A stretch of 7,538 nucleotides of DNA from Omnitrophica WOR_2 bacterium GWA2_47_8 (GTDB taxonomy: Bacteria > Omnitrophota > Gorgyraeia > Zapsychrales > GWA2-47-8), in NCBI GenBank assembly GCA_001805375.1, contig MHFY01000141.1, positions 7,999-15,536 on the forward strand, read 5' to 3'. The notes beneath the pieces were generated by a model. That model had not been told where the DNA came from and ran no database searches. It worked only from the letters and a program-made list of their open reading frames with translations. Positions 1-7,014 of the stretch are shown here, piece after piece. Every line of letters starts with the position of its first letter. Position 1 is the stretch's first letter. The position numbers and the translations under genes were made by a program.

Positions 1-443
1 AAATATTTTGCCCCTTCATGCACTGCCATACGGCCCGCCACCTCACTCATGGGCGTTAAACAGGGCAACTCCCCATCCTCATTCTGCAAGGTCTCATACG
101 CCAAGGCAATGATCTGTTTCTTTAACATAGCCTCTGTTAATGCCCGGTCGGCGGAAAAATGAAAAAACGTAAACACGATCTGCCCCGGCCTTAAATAATT
201 GTACTCCTCGGGTAGCGGCTCCTTGATCTTTACGATCATATCTGCCTTAGCGTACACATCTGCAGAATTAACAATGCTTGCACCTACCTTAGCGTAATCT
301 TCATCTTTAAACCCGCTTCCCAATCCTGCCTGTTTTTCAATAAAAACCCTGTGCCCCGCTTTTGCAAGCATTTCCACGCCAACCGGAAGCAAGCCGACAC
401 GATACTCATTATTTTTGACCTCTTTAGGGACACCAATATTCAT
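1..443 (-). CDS. ald: Alanine dehydrogenase, N-terminal part (cut by left edge)
   Basis: Alanine dehydrogenase converts L-alanine, NAD+ and water to pyruvate, ammonium and NADH in the cytoplasm. The 147 visible residues begin MNIGVPKEVKNNEYRVGLLP, the characteristic family start. They continue with a GLGSGF segment (41-45), VKIKEPL (71-77), FTFFHF (91-96), IALAYET (112-118) and PMSEVAGRMAV (131-141). R15, a lysine of the KIK segment and H95 match the substrate-binding and catalytic Arg, Lys and His known in this family. The Rossmann NAD-binding domain and the stop codon lie beyond the left edge. The ATG is at 441-443, only 10 bases after the fumC stop, with a GAGAGGG-type ribosome site in that gap, so the gene is almost certainly cotranscribed with fumC. 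The related transhydrogenase alpha subunit is less likely because the match to the Ald N-terminus is close throughout. Confidence 0.93.
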   Translation of the reverse strand, partial: MNIGVPKEVKNNEYRVGLLPVGVEMLAKAGHRVFIEKQAGLGSGFKDEDYAKVGASIVNSADVYAKADMIVKIKEPLPEEYNYLRPGQIVFTFFHFSADRALTEAMLKKQIIALAYETLQNEDGELPCLTPMSEVAGRMAVHEGAKY

Positions 444-453
444 GCTACCCTCT

Positions 454-1854
454 CTACTTATGCGGTTTTATCATCGCCTCGGGGCGCACAAGTTTATCAA
501 ATTGCTGGGCAGTCAAAAGCCCTAATTCAACCGCGGACTGCTTGAGCGTTGTATTCCTGTCCAAAGCGCGTTTGGCCACCTTGGCGGCATTATCATAACC
601 GATATGCGGATTCAAAACAGTGACCAGCATCAGAGAATTCTCCAAATGATGTTTGATGCTCGGATAGTTGGGTTTGATCCCTTTGACGCAATGATCGGCA
701 AAACTTCGCGTCGCATCGGACAATAATCGAATGGACTGTGAAACGTTATGAATAATGACCGGCTTAAAAATGTTAAGTTCAAAATTACCGCCTGATCCGG
801 CGATATTGACCGTTGTATCGTTGCCTAAGACCTCAAAGCAGACCATGATAAGCGATTCCGATTGTGTCGGGTTGACCTTCCCCGGCATAATGGAACTGCC
901 CGGTTCATTGGCCGGTAAAATGATCTCACCGATCCCGCTTCTGGGGCCCGAGGCCAACCAGCGGACATCATTGGCAATTTTGATAAGCGAAACAGACAAT
1001 GTTTTTAAAACACCGCTGATCTCCACCATCGCATCATGCGTGCCCAAGGCTTCAAATTTATTAGGCGCGGTCTTAAAAGGCAGCCCGGTCATTTGAGCGA
1101 TCTTTTTCGCGACTTTAACCGCAAATTTCGGATGCGTATTGATCCCTGTCCCAACGGCGGACCCGCCCAACGCGATCTCATACAAGCGCGGCAGGCTTCC
1201 CTTGATACGATCTAACCCGTTATCCAATTGTTTGACATAACCGGAAAATTCCTGGCCCAATGTTAAAGGAGTCGCGTCCATCAAATGTGTTCGCCCGATC
1301 TTGATGATGTTCCTGAATTCCCTGCTTTTTTTCTTCAAGGCATCTCGTAAATGAGAAATTGCCGGGATCAATTTCTCAGTCAGCATCAGCGCGGTTGCGA
1401 TGTGCATCGCCGTTGGGAACGTGTCATTGGTGGATTGCCCTTTGTTCACATCATCGTTCGGATGGACCGGTTTTTTGCTCCCCATTTTTCCACCGACCAA
1501 TTGGATCGCGCGATTGGAAATGACTTCATTGACGTTCATGTGGGTCTGGGTCCCGCTTCCGGTCTGCCATACGACCAGCGGAAATTCACTGTCCCATTTC
1601 CCGCGGCTCACCTCATCCGCGGCCCTTGCAATCAAATCCGCTTTTCTAGGTCCTAAAAGTTTTAGTTCCTTATTAACTAAAGCAGCTGCCTTTTTGATGA
1701 TGCCGTAGGCATGGACAACTTCCAGCGGCATATGCTCTTCGCCGATCTTAAAAAACATCAAAGACCGCGCGGTTTGCGCCCCGAAATATTTATCCGCCGG
1801 AACCTTGATCGGCCCCATACTGTCCGTCTCGATCCTAAACTTTTTATCTCCCAT
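454..1854 (-). CDS. fumC: Fumarate hydratase class II
   Basis: Class II fumarase reversibly hydrates fumarate to L-malate in the TCA cycle. It is an iron-independent cytoplasmic homotetramer. The protein has 466 residues, the usual length. Three conserved regions of the fumarase/aspartase superfamily are present: TGSGTQTHMNVNEV (98-111), the IGRTHLMDATPLTLGQE segment (186-202) with catalytic H190, and the signature GSSIMPGKVNP (319-329) carrying the catalytic serine loop. HPNDDVNKGQSTND (131-144) also fits FumC, and the N-terminal FRIETDSMGPIKVP is typical. Aspartase and argininosuccinate lyase are less likely given these FumC-specific stretches. The ATG at 1852-1854 follows an AGGAAGGG ribosome site (1859-1866) at good spacing. 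The gene lies 119 bases after pepA and 10 bases before ald. No truncation or missing key residue is seen. Confidence 0.97.
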   Translation of the reverse strand: MGDKKFRIETDSMGPIKVPADKYFGAQTARSLMFFKIGEEHMPLEVVHAYGIIKKAAALVNKELKLLGPRKADLIARAADEVSRGKWDSEFPLVVWQTGSGTQTHMNVNEVISNRAIQLVGGKMGSKKPVHPNDDVNKGQSTNDTFPTAMHIATALMLTEKLIPAISHLRDALKKKSREFRNIIKIGRTHLMDATPLTLGQEFSGYVKQLDNGLDRIKGSLPRLYEIALGGSAVGTGINTHPKFAVKVAKKIAQMTGLPFKTAPNKFEALGTHDAMVEISGVLKTLSVSLIKIANDVRWLASGPRSGIGEIILPANEPGSSIMPGKVNPTQSESLIMVCFEVLGNDTTVNIAGSGGNFELNIFKPVIIHNVSQSIRLLSDATRSFADHCVKGIKPNYPSIKHHLENSLMLVTVLNPHIGYDNAAKVAKRALDRNTTLKQSAVELGLLTAQQFDKLVRPEAMIKPHK

Positions 1855-1906
1855 AAATCCCTTCCTATTTTTTCATTTGATTTATCTAAACATTCAATAG
1901 ATCAAA

Positions 1907-1929
1907 CGGCAACGAAAAAATCGTTGTCG
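1907..1929. other. Imperfect inverted repeat in the pepA-fumC gap
   Basis: Nine-base arms CGGCAACGA (1907-1915) and TCGTTGTCG (1921-1929) flank an AAAAA loop. There is one imperfect pair: G-U on the plus-strand transcript, A-C on the minus-strand mRNA. It lies in the 119-base gap between the pepA stop and fumC start (1855-1973), the longest spacer in the window. No clear run of U follows the hairpin in the direction of transcription, so it is at best a weak or partial terminator, or an mRNA processing or stability element. The rest of the gap is AT-rich with no convincing promoter, plus a short AAACC/GGTTT repeat at 1936-1951. Confidence 0.45.
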
Positions 1930-1973
1930 AGAATAAAACCTTATACGGTTTCATTGTTAAAAGACTTTAAAGA

Positions 1974-3425
1974 TTATGGATTTGTTAAATAATGGCTCAA
2001 GAGACGTACGCCAAATCCGGTGGCTCCGTGGCCGTAGTACCAGCGGCCGGACCCGTCCACAAAAGCTGTCCCGGCAATATCCAAATGCGCCCAGGCCGTT
2101 CCTTCGGTGAACTGTCGTAGGAATTCTGCCGCAGTTAACGCACCGGCCGCGCCTTTCGGAAAGCCCACATTCTTCATATCGGCACACAAAGATTTGATGG
2201 AGTCTTTAAGCTCGGGGTAAGATGGCAAGCGCCAAACCCGGTCATCGGTTTCATTGGAGGAATGGACGATATCGCGTGAAAATTTATCATCGCTGACCAC
2301 CAATCCTGCGTAATCATTGCCTAATGCGACAACGCAGGCACCGGTCAATGTGGCCAGGTCGATGATCCGGCCAGGCTTATAATTTCGAACAATGTAAGAG
2401 ATCGCATCCGCCAAAACAAGACGGCCTTCCGCATCCGTGTTGCCGATCTCAACGGTCTTGCCGTTGTAACTTTTAAATACATCCCCCGGTTTGAAAGCCC
2501 CTGACCCTATCGCGTTTTCCGCGATAGTGACGGCAAAGATCAAATTCCTTTTCACATTGAGAGCCAGCACATTTTTTAATGTCCCGATGACCGCCGCCGC
2601 GCCGCTCATGTCGCAGCGCATGGTCTCGATATGCCCGGTCGGCTTTAAATTGAGCCCGCCGGTATCAAAGGTGATCCCTTTGCCGATCATCGCGGTATAA
2701 TCGCCTTTTTTTGATGAACCCTCATATTTAACAATGATCAGTTTCGGTTCCTTTAGACTTCCGCGATTAACGGCTAAATGTAAGCCCAGACCTTTGGCCT
2801 TTAATTCTTTTTCATTTAAAACCTCGATCGAAATGTGTTTCTTTCCTTTTATAAGTGTCCGGATCGTGGCTTCCAAATGTTTTGAATCAACCGTGTCCGC
2901 GTTATCGTTGATAAGATCCCTGGCTAAATTCACCCCGGCACAGATGGTGATCGCATCCTCTAATGATTTCCGCTGTGAAGCTACCAAATAGACATTTTTT
3001 TCTACGATCGATTGGTCATTTTTATCCTTGGATTTGTACTTCGCCCACTGATAGGTCCCGATCAAATGCCCTTCAATAATAGCCTTAAGCGTGGATTCAG
3101 TTTGTTCGTGCGCAACGATCTCGACATCTCTGACCTTTTTAAGGTAGGAGGATAAAAGGGCATTGCGGACAGCGATCCTCAAACTCGTAAGCGACAGATC
3201 ACTTCTTTTTCCCAATCCAACCAGCAGGATCAACGTCTTATTATGACTGATAGGGAAGATCTGTCCGTTCTCGGCGGTAAAAGAATTTAATTGTGATATC
3301 TGGCGCAGGGCGTCTTTTATTTTTGTGTTATTGAGCGCAACTTTCTTTTCCTTGAATTGCTCCTGATCAATTAATACAAGGCAAGCCTCTTTATCTAATT
3401 TCGCGTTGGGTCTTAAGGAAAGCAC
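1974..3425 (-). CDS. pepA: Leucyl aminopeptidase (M17 family)
   Basis: This cytosolic M17 aminopeptidase uses two metal ions to release N-terminal residues, preferably leucine and similar ones, from peptides. It is normally a hexamer. The 483 residues form a divergent N-terminal domain (about 1-150) and a conserved catalytic domain (about 160-480). The metal and catalytic residues are all present: K249 and D254 in GKGITFDTGG, K261 in LKPTG, D272 in CDMSG, and D331, E333 and R335 in the signature NTDAEGRL. Each sits exactly 21 residues before its E. coli PepA counterpart (K270, D275, K282, D293, D352, E354, R356). The start is GTG, chosen because AAAGGA lies 7 bases upstream. The gene is 25 bases downstream of gltA and probably cotranscribed with it. 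Some PepA proteins also bind DNA; nothing here shows that. Confidence 0.96.
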   Translation of the reverse strand: MLSLRPNAKLDKEACLVLIDQEQFKEKKVALNNTKIKDALRQISQLNSFTAENGQIFPISHNKTLILLVGLGKRSDLSLTSLRIAVRNALLSSYLKKVRDVEIVAHEQTESTLKAIIEGHLIGTYQWAKYKSKDKNDQSIVEKNVYLVASQRKSLEDAITICAGVNLARDLINDNADTVDSKHLEATIRTLIKGKKHISIEVLNEKELKAKGLGLHLAVNRGSLKEPKLIIVKYEGSSKKGDYTAMIGKGITFDTGGLNLKPTGHIETMRCDMSGAAAVIGTLKNVLALNVKRNLIFAVTIAENAIGSGAFKPGDVFKSYNGKTVEIGNTDAEGRLVLADAISYIVRNYKPGRIIDLATLTGACVVALGNDYAGLVVSDDKFSRDIVHSSNETDDRVWRLPSYPELKDSIKSLCADMKNVGFPKGAAGALTAAEFLRQFTEGTAWAHLDIAGTAFVDGSGRWYYGHGATGFGVRLLSHYLTNP

Positions 3426-3432
3426 GTCTATG

Positions 3433-3438
3433 TCCTTT
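3433..3438 (-). promoter_or_regulatory. Ribosome binding site deciding the pepA GTG start
   Basis: AAAGGA on the minus strand lies 7 bases before the GTG at 3423-3425. There is no in-frame ATG at a comparable distance, so this site supports GTG as the start of pepA. It falls in the 25-base gap after the gltA stop. Confidence 0.7.
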
Positions 3439-3450
3439 CTGTTTTAGAAA

Positions 3451-4740
<1,290 letters not shown>

Positions 4741-4770
4741 AATGATATCCGAATTTAAATTTGTTAACCG

Positions 4771-4799
4771 ATTATATTATAAGCCCACATCAAGTGCAA
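4771..4799 (-). promoter_or_regulatory. Candidate sigma70-type promoter for gltA
   Basis: On the minus strand, TTGCAC (4794-4799) is followed by a 17-base spacer and a perfect TATAAT (4771-4776). A second overlapping TATAAT lies at 4776-4781. Transcription would start near 4764, giving a leader of about 25 bases. The site occupies the 63-base gap between the receiver gene and gltA. Just downstream are two small palindromes, GTTAAC (4763-4768) and AATTTAAATT (4752-4761), which could be operator-like or merely AT-rich sequence. The -35 match is only partial (TTG). Seen: box matches and spacing. Inferred: that it drives gltA-pepA-fumC-ald. Confidence 0.65.
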
Positions 4800-4803
4800 A
4801 CGA

Positions 4804-5190
4804 TTAAATACGGATGCGCTGCTCGATCTTCTTGATCAATATCTCCGGATCGATGGGTTTGAGCACATAGTCATCGCAGCCGTAATTGTAGGCTTCCACG
4901 AACCGCTTTTCATACGCCGTCACAATGATGATCGGGATCCCTTCGCCTAATGGGATGCCTGCTTTTTTTTCGCTGTCCCTGATCATTTTCAAGATTTCCA
5001 AGCCGTTGATCCCCGGCATTTCAATATCCAGCAGGATCAGACTGTAGGAATCCTTTTTCAAAGAGAGATTGTAGGCTTCGATCGCTTCCTTACCGTTGGC
5101 CGCAAAATCACATTCCGCGACCTCCCTCAAGATTTCCGCTAGCAGCTGACGGTTCTCAAAATTATCATCAACGATCAGTATGCGGTACAT
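4804..5190 (-). CDS. Single-domain response regulator (receiver only)
   Basis: A stand-alone receiver (REC) domain accepts phosphate from a histidine kinase or HPt protein onto an aspartate. The 128 residues contain only REC: the acidic pair D8-D9 in LIVDDN, phosphoacceptor D55 in LLDIEMPGINGLE, T91 in IIIVTAY, and K111 in YVLKPIDPE. The protein ends right after the last helix, so there is no output domain. It presumably acts by protein-protein contact or as a relay intermediate. The start at 5190 is preferred because GGGAG lies 7 bases upstream and the protein then opens directly with the first strand (MYRILIVDDN). An upstream ATG at 5206-5208 would add six residues but has a more distant AAGGA site partly inside a predicted hairpin. 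It is the last gene of the phosphorelay cluster, 58 bases after the second HPt gene. Confidence 0.93.
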   Translation of the reverse strand: MYRILIVDDNFENRQLLAEILREVAECDFAANGKEAIEAYNLSLKKDSYSLILLDIEMPGINGLEILKMIRDSEKKAGIPLGEGIPIIIVTAYEKRFVEAYNYGCDDYVLKPIDPEILIKKIEQRIRI

Positions 5191-5197
5191 GTCATTT

Positions 5198-5202
5198 CTC
5201 CC
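5198..5202 (-). promoter_or_regulatory. Ribosome binding site favouring the start at 5190
   Basis: GGGAG on the minus strand lies 7 bases before the ATG at 5188-5190. The competing ATG at 5206-5208 has AAGGA (5220-5224) at 11 bases, which overlaps the arm of the inverted repeat at 5214-5237. The nearer, unobstructed site is the better candidate. Confidence 0.6.
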
Positions 5203-5213
5203 GTTCATTTTAC

Positions 5214-5237
5214 TTCATTTCCTTAGGAGGAAATGAA
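5214..5237. other. Perfect inverted repeat between HPt and receiver genes
   Basis: The arms TTCATTTCC (5214-5222) and GGAAATGAA (5229-5237) are perfectly complementary over nine bases, with a 6-base loop (TTAGGA on the plus strand). On the mRNA the hairpin sits 11 bases past the stop of the HPt gene and just before the downstream receiver gene. No U-run follows, so it is not a standard intrinsic terminator. It would cover part of the AAGGA that could serve the upstream ATG at 5208. Possible roles are tuning translation of the receiver, stabilising the upstream mRNA, or binding a regulator. Confidence 0.55.
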
Positions 5238-5248
5238 CGAGGCTCACC

Positions 5249-5599
5249 CTATGGGGCGGCCTTGCTTAGGTATTGTCCTAATTCACTGACCCTTTGCTTC
5301 AACACCTTAAAATAATTTTCCAGCTTTGCCTTCTCTTCGCCAGCCTTAACCGCGACATGCATATCATTTTCCGCCGTCGTGATGGTGGTAAGCCGCAGAT
5401 TCCCCCCGGTGCCCTTGATCTCATGCAGGATGGCCCGCATCTGCGCCGTGTCGTTGTTTTTCAACGCTTCCTCCAATTTAACCATCCGGTCCGCCAGTGC
5501 CTGAGAAAAACTTAAGATCAGGCGTTTGAGAATTTCGGGACGGACCTTTAATTCTTGGCTGATCTTATCATAATCAATTTTAAGTTCCACGTTAACCAT
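5249..5599 (-). CDS. Stand-alone HPt-domain protein (second of a tandem pair)
   Basis: HPt proteins carry a phosphoryl group on a histidine and pass it between receiver domains in a multistep phosphorelay. This 116-residue protein has the HPt core AILHEIKGTGGNLRL (56-70). H59 is the likely phosphorylated histidine, followed by K62 and G63, and small residues (TGG) allow helix packing. The surroundings are predicted helical (about 20-50 and 75-113), consistent with a four-helix bundle, and no other domain fits in the length. Its leader and core resemble the upstream HPt protein: both have PEI-x-KR near residue 22, LEEAL before the core, and NLRL after it. The two look like a tandem duplication. 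ATG at 5597-5599 with a GAGGGAG ribosome site just upstream. Partners are probably the neighbouring receivers and the hybrid protein, by position only. Confidence 0.85.
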   Translation of the reverse strand: MVNVELKIDYDKISQELKVRPEILKRLILSFSQALADRMVKLEEALKNNDTAQMRAILHEIKGTGGNLRLTTITTAENDMHVAVKAGEEKAKLENYFKVLKQRVSELGQYLSKAAP

Positions 5600-5616
5600 T
5601 GTTCTCCCTCAATTTT

Positions 5617-5630
5617 TAGTCCTTCGACTA
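5617..5630. other. Short hairpin between the two HPt genes
   Basis: TAGTC (5617-5621) and GACTA (5626-5630) are complementary around a 4-base loop, immediately after the stop of the upstream HPt gene. On the mRNA it is followed by AAAAAUU rather than a U-run, so it is not a terminator. A five-base stem is short and may be chance; a minor mRNA structural role is possible. Confidence 0.25.
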
Positions 5631-5631
5631 G

Positions 5632-5976
5632 TTATTTGTCCATTTGCTCTTTAAGTTGATCAAAATAGGCGCTAAAGGTTTCCAATAGATGCGCGATCTT
5701 CTCTTTATCCTGGCTGGTTTTAGCGCAATCGCTCATTTCCTTCGCGACCGATGACATGTCCTTAAGGCGAAGATTATCGTAGTCCCCTTTAAATTTATGA
5801 GAAATGGCTTTGACCTTTTCAAAATCACCGACCGGAAGGGCTTCTTCCAGGGCTTTGATATCCTGAGCCGTCTGTAAAACAGCTTTTTGCAGGACCCTTT
5901 TATAGATCTCCGGGCTGATATGCAGACTGGCGCTGTTTTCTTCGATATTCAGCGTGAGTTTTGAAATTCCGGACAT
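5632..5976 (-). CDS. Stand-alone HPt-like protein (first of a tandem pair)
   Basis: This 114-residue protein has an HPt-type core, KAISHKFKGDYDNLRL (56-71), with H60, K63 and G64 in the family spacing HxxKG, so it probably carries phosphate on H60. It is predicted mostly helical after a roughly 20-residue leader (LTLNIEENSASLHI) that may form strands or be extended. It differs from the classic core in having bulky or charged residues (DYD) after KG where small ones are usual, so its affinity or partner may differ from its paralog. Similarity to the downstream HPt protein is visible at PEI-x-KR, LEEAL, HxxKG and NLRL. The ATG is at 5974-5976. The AGGAA ribosome site overlaps the stop codon of the CheX-like gene 9 bases upstream, suggesting coupled translation. 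Confidence 0.8.
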   Translation of the reverse strand: MSGISKLTLNIEENSASLHISPEIYKRVLQKAVLQTAQDIKALEEALPVGDFEKVKAISHKFKGDYDNLRLKDMSSVAKEMSDCAKTSQDKEKIAHLLETFSAYFDQLKEQMDK

Positions 5977-5985
5977 TTTGTATTC

Positions 5986-6573
5986 CTATCGTTTGGGCAC
6001 AATGCCGATTGATAATTCAATGACCATTTTTTTCTGGTTATTTTCCAGGAAAAAATTAAGATCGTATTTCTGGAACTCACTGCCGCAAAATTCGACCCCC
6101 GAGAATGAACTGTTCCTAAAATTAATGAACGGCGACATCTCCAATTCCTGGTAACCGGCGGCCTTCATGTCGGATTTGAACCGGCCGGCAATAATATTAC
6201 ACAATGTCCCGCAGGAATCCCGCAAGGCATCATCATTATCATCATCGAACAATGGGTACTGCAATGTTTTCATCATCTTCGCCAAATAATCCTGCGGCAC
6301 ATAAACCACGACCACGCCGATGGCCTTATGTTTGGCCATATCAGCGGCGTTTAAATAATAATTCACAGCAGAGATATAGGTGGCCTCATTGTTGAATTTT
6401 TCCATCCCGTCCACGCGCATACGGCCTTCATATTCGTAGATATTCTTTTGCTCCAATTTGGGCGGCTGCGAAAAACTCGCCTGCCCCCGCTCCTGAAAAA
6501 GCGCGATGACGCTTTGAGAAAGGATTTGCGCGAATGTTTCCAGTTCCTTGTTTTGAGCCTTAGCGAACATCAT
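5986..6573 (-). CDS. CheX-like protein with altered catalytic motif
   Basis: CheX/CheC/FliY-family proteins dephosphorylate CheY-type response regulators using a conserved Glu and Asn in an ExxN motif on a long helix. The C-terminal half of this 195-residue protein fits CheX: a strand AIGVVVVYVP (84-93), a helix ending in YLAKMMKTL (96-104), and the helix DALRDSCGTLCNIIAGRF (115-132) with the family's NIIAG. The catalytic Asn is present (N126), but the Glu three residues earlier is replaced by T123. Phosphatase activity is therefore doubtful, and the protein may only bind a receiver. Residues 1-45 form an extra N-terminal stretch, partly helical. It sits 13 bases after a CheY-like gene, its natural partner. 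Two adjacent ATGs (6571-6573 and 6568-6570) both suit the strong AAAGGAG, which overlaps the upstream stop. I chose the outer one. Family assignment rests on motif reading. Confidence 0.7.
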   Translation of the reverse strand: MMFAKAQNKELETFAQILSQSVIALFQERGQASFSQPPKLEQKNIYEYEGRMRVDGMEKFNNEATYISAVNYYLNAADMAKHKAIGVVVVYVPQDYLAKMMKTLQYPLFDDDNDDALRDSCGTLCNIIAGRFKSDMKAAGYQELEMSPFINFRNSSFSGVEFCGSEFQKYDLNFFLENNQKKMVIELSIGIVPKR

Positions 6574-6586
6574 TACAACAACTCCT

Positions 6587-6982
6587 TTATTTCAAATAGT
6601 TTTTTAAAACCTGCACCAACGCTTCCGGGGTGTACGGCTTGACGATATAGCCGGCCAATTCAGGATTAACGGTCTTGGCCTTCTTTTTATTTTCATCGGT
6701 CCCCGAAGCGGTGACCATGACGATCGGCATTTTTGCGACCTGCGGGACTTTAACGACCGCTTCCATAAATTCCATTCCGGACATCTGAGGCATCTGCCAA
6801 TCCAATAAGATCATCCCGATCTCTTTATACCGTGTCCCCAATATCTGAATGGCCTCTTCGCCGGATTTGGCCTGAAGAAAATCATTGGCGATCCCCGAAC
6901 CCTTCAAAACTTCGATCAGAAGTTCCCGCTCCAGGTCCGAATCATCCACCACTAAGATCTTCTTTTTACTAAGCTCGCCCAT
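6587..6982 (-). CDS. CheY-type single-domain response regulator
   Basis: This receiver-only protein of 131 residues has acidic D13-D14 in LVVDDS, phosphoacceptor D61 in ILLDWQMPQMSGMEFMEAV, T91 in IVMVTASG, and K115 in YIVKPYTPEAL. The DWxMPxMxGxEF stretch is characteristic of CheY and close relatives, unlike the DIEMP and DLQMP forms of the other receivers in this window. No output domain follows, so signalling would be through protein contact, for example with a flagellar switch or a relay partner. No flagellar or chemoreceptor gene is visible here, so a motility role is not shown. The ATG at 6980-6982 follows GAGG five bases upstream. The gene lies 32 bases after the hybrid protein and 13 bases before the CheX-like gene. 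Confidence 0.94.
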   Translation of the reverse strand: MGELSKKKILVVDDSDLERELLIEVLKGSGIANDFLQAKSGEEAIQILGTRYKEIGMILLDWQMPQMSGMEFMEAVVKVPQVAKMPIVMVTASGTDENKKKAKTVNPELAGYIVKPYTPEALVQVLKNYLK

Positions 6983-7014
6983 AAAAACCTCATTTTAATA
7001 ATTAATAGTTAAGA

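Noticed and set aside
755..1096. Plus-strand frames of 60-115 codons opposite fumC, pepA and gltA
   Set aside because: All are antisense to genes with intact catalytic motifs, and their translations show no family features. They are by-products of the coding sequence on the other strand.
1886..1914. A possible promoter for fumC (TTGCCG, 17 bases, TTAGAT on the minus strand)
   Set aside because: The -10 box matches the consensus at only three of six positions and there is no supporting context, so it is not listed as a feature.
1907..1929. Calling the pepA-fumC hairpin an intrinsic terminator
   Set aside because: The stem is imperfect and only nine pairs long, and the bases after it in the direction of transcription (TTTGATCTATTG) are not a proper U-run.
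1886..1954. A 22-residue minus-strand reading frame (MKPYKVLFSTT...) in the pepA-fumC gap, overlapping the hairpin
   Set aside because: No ribosome site precedes its ATG, it is very short, and it lies in AT-rich spacer containing an inverted repeat. Chance is the simplest explanation without conservation data.
1957..2187. A 76-codon minus-strand frame overlapping the 3' end of pepA
   Set aside because: It lies in another frame inside the well-supported pepA gene, has a cysteine- and arginine-rich composition typical of a shadow frame, and shows no recognisable motif.
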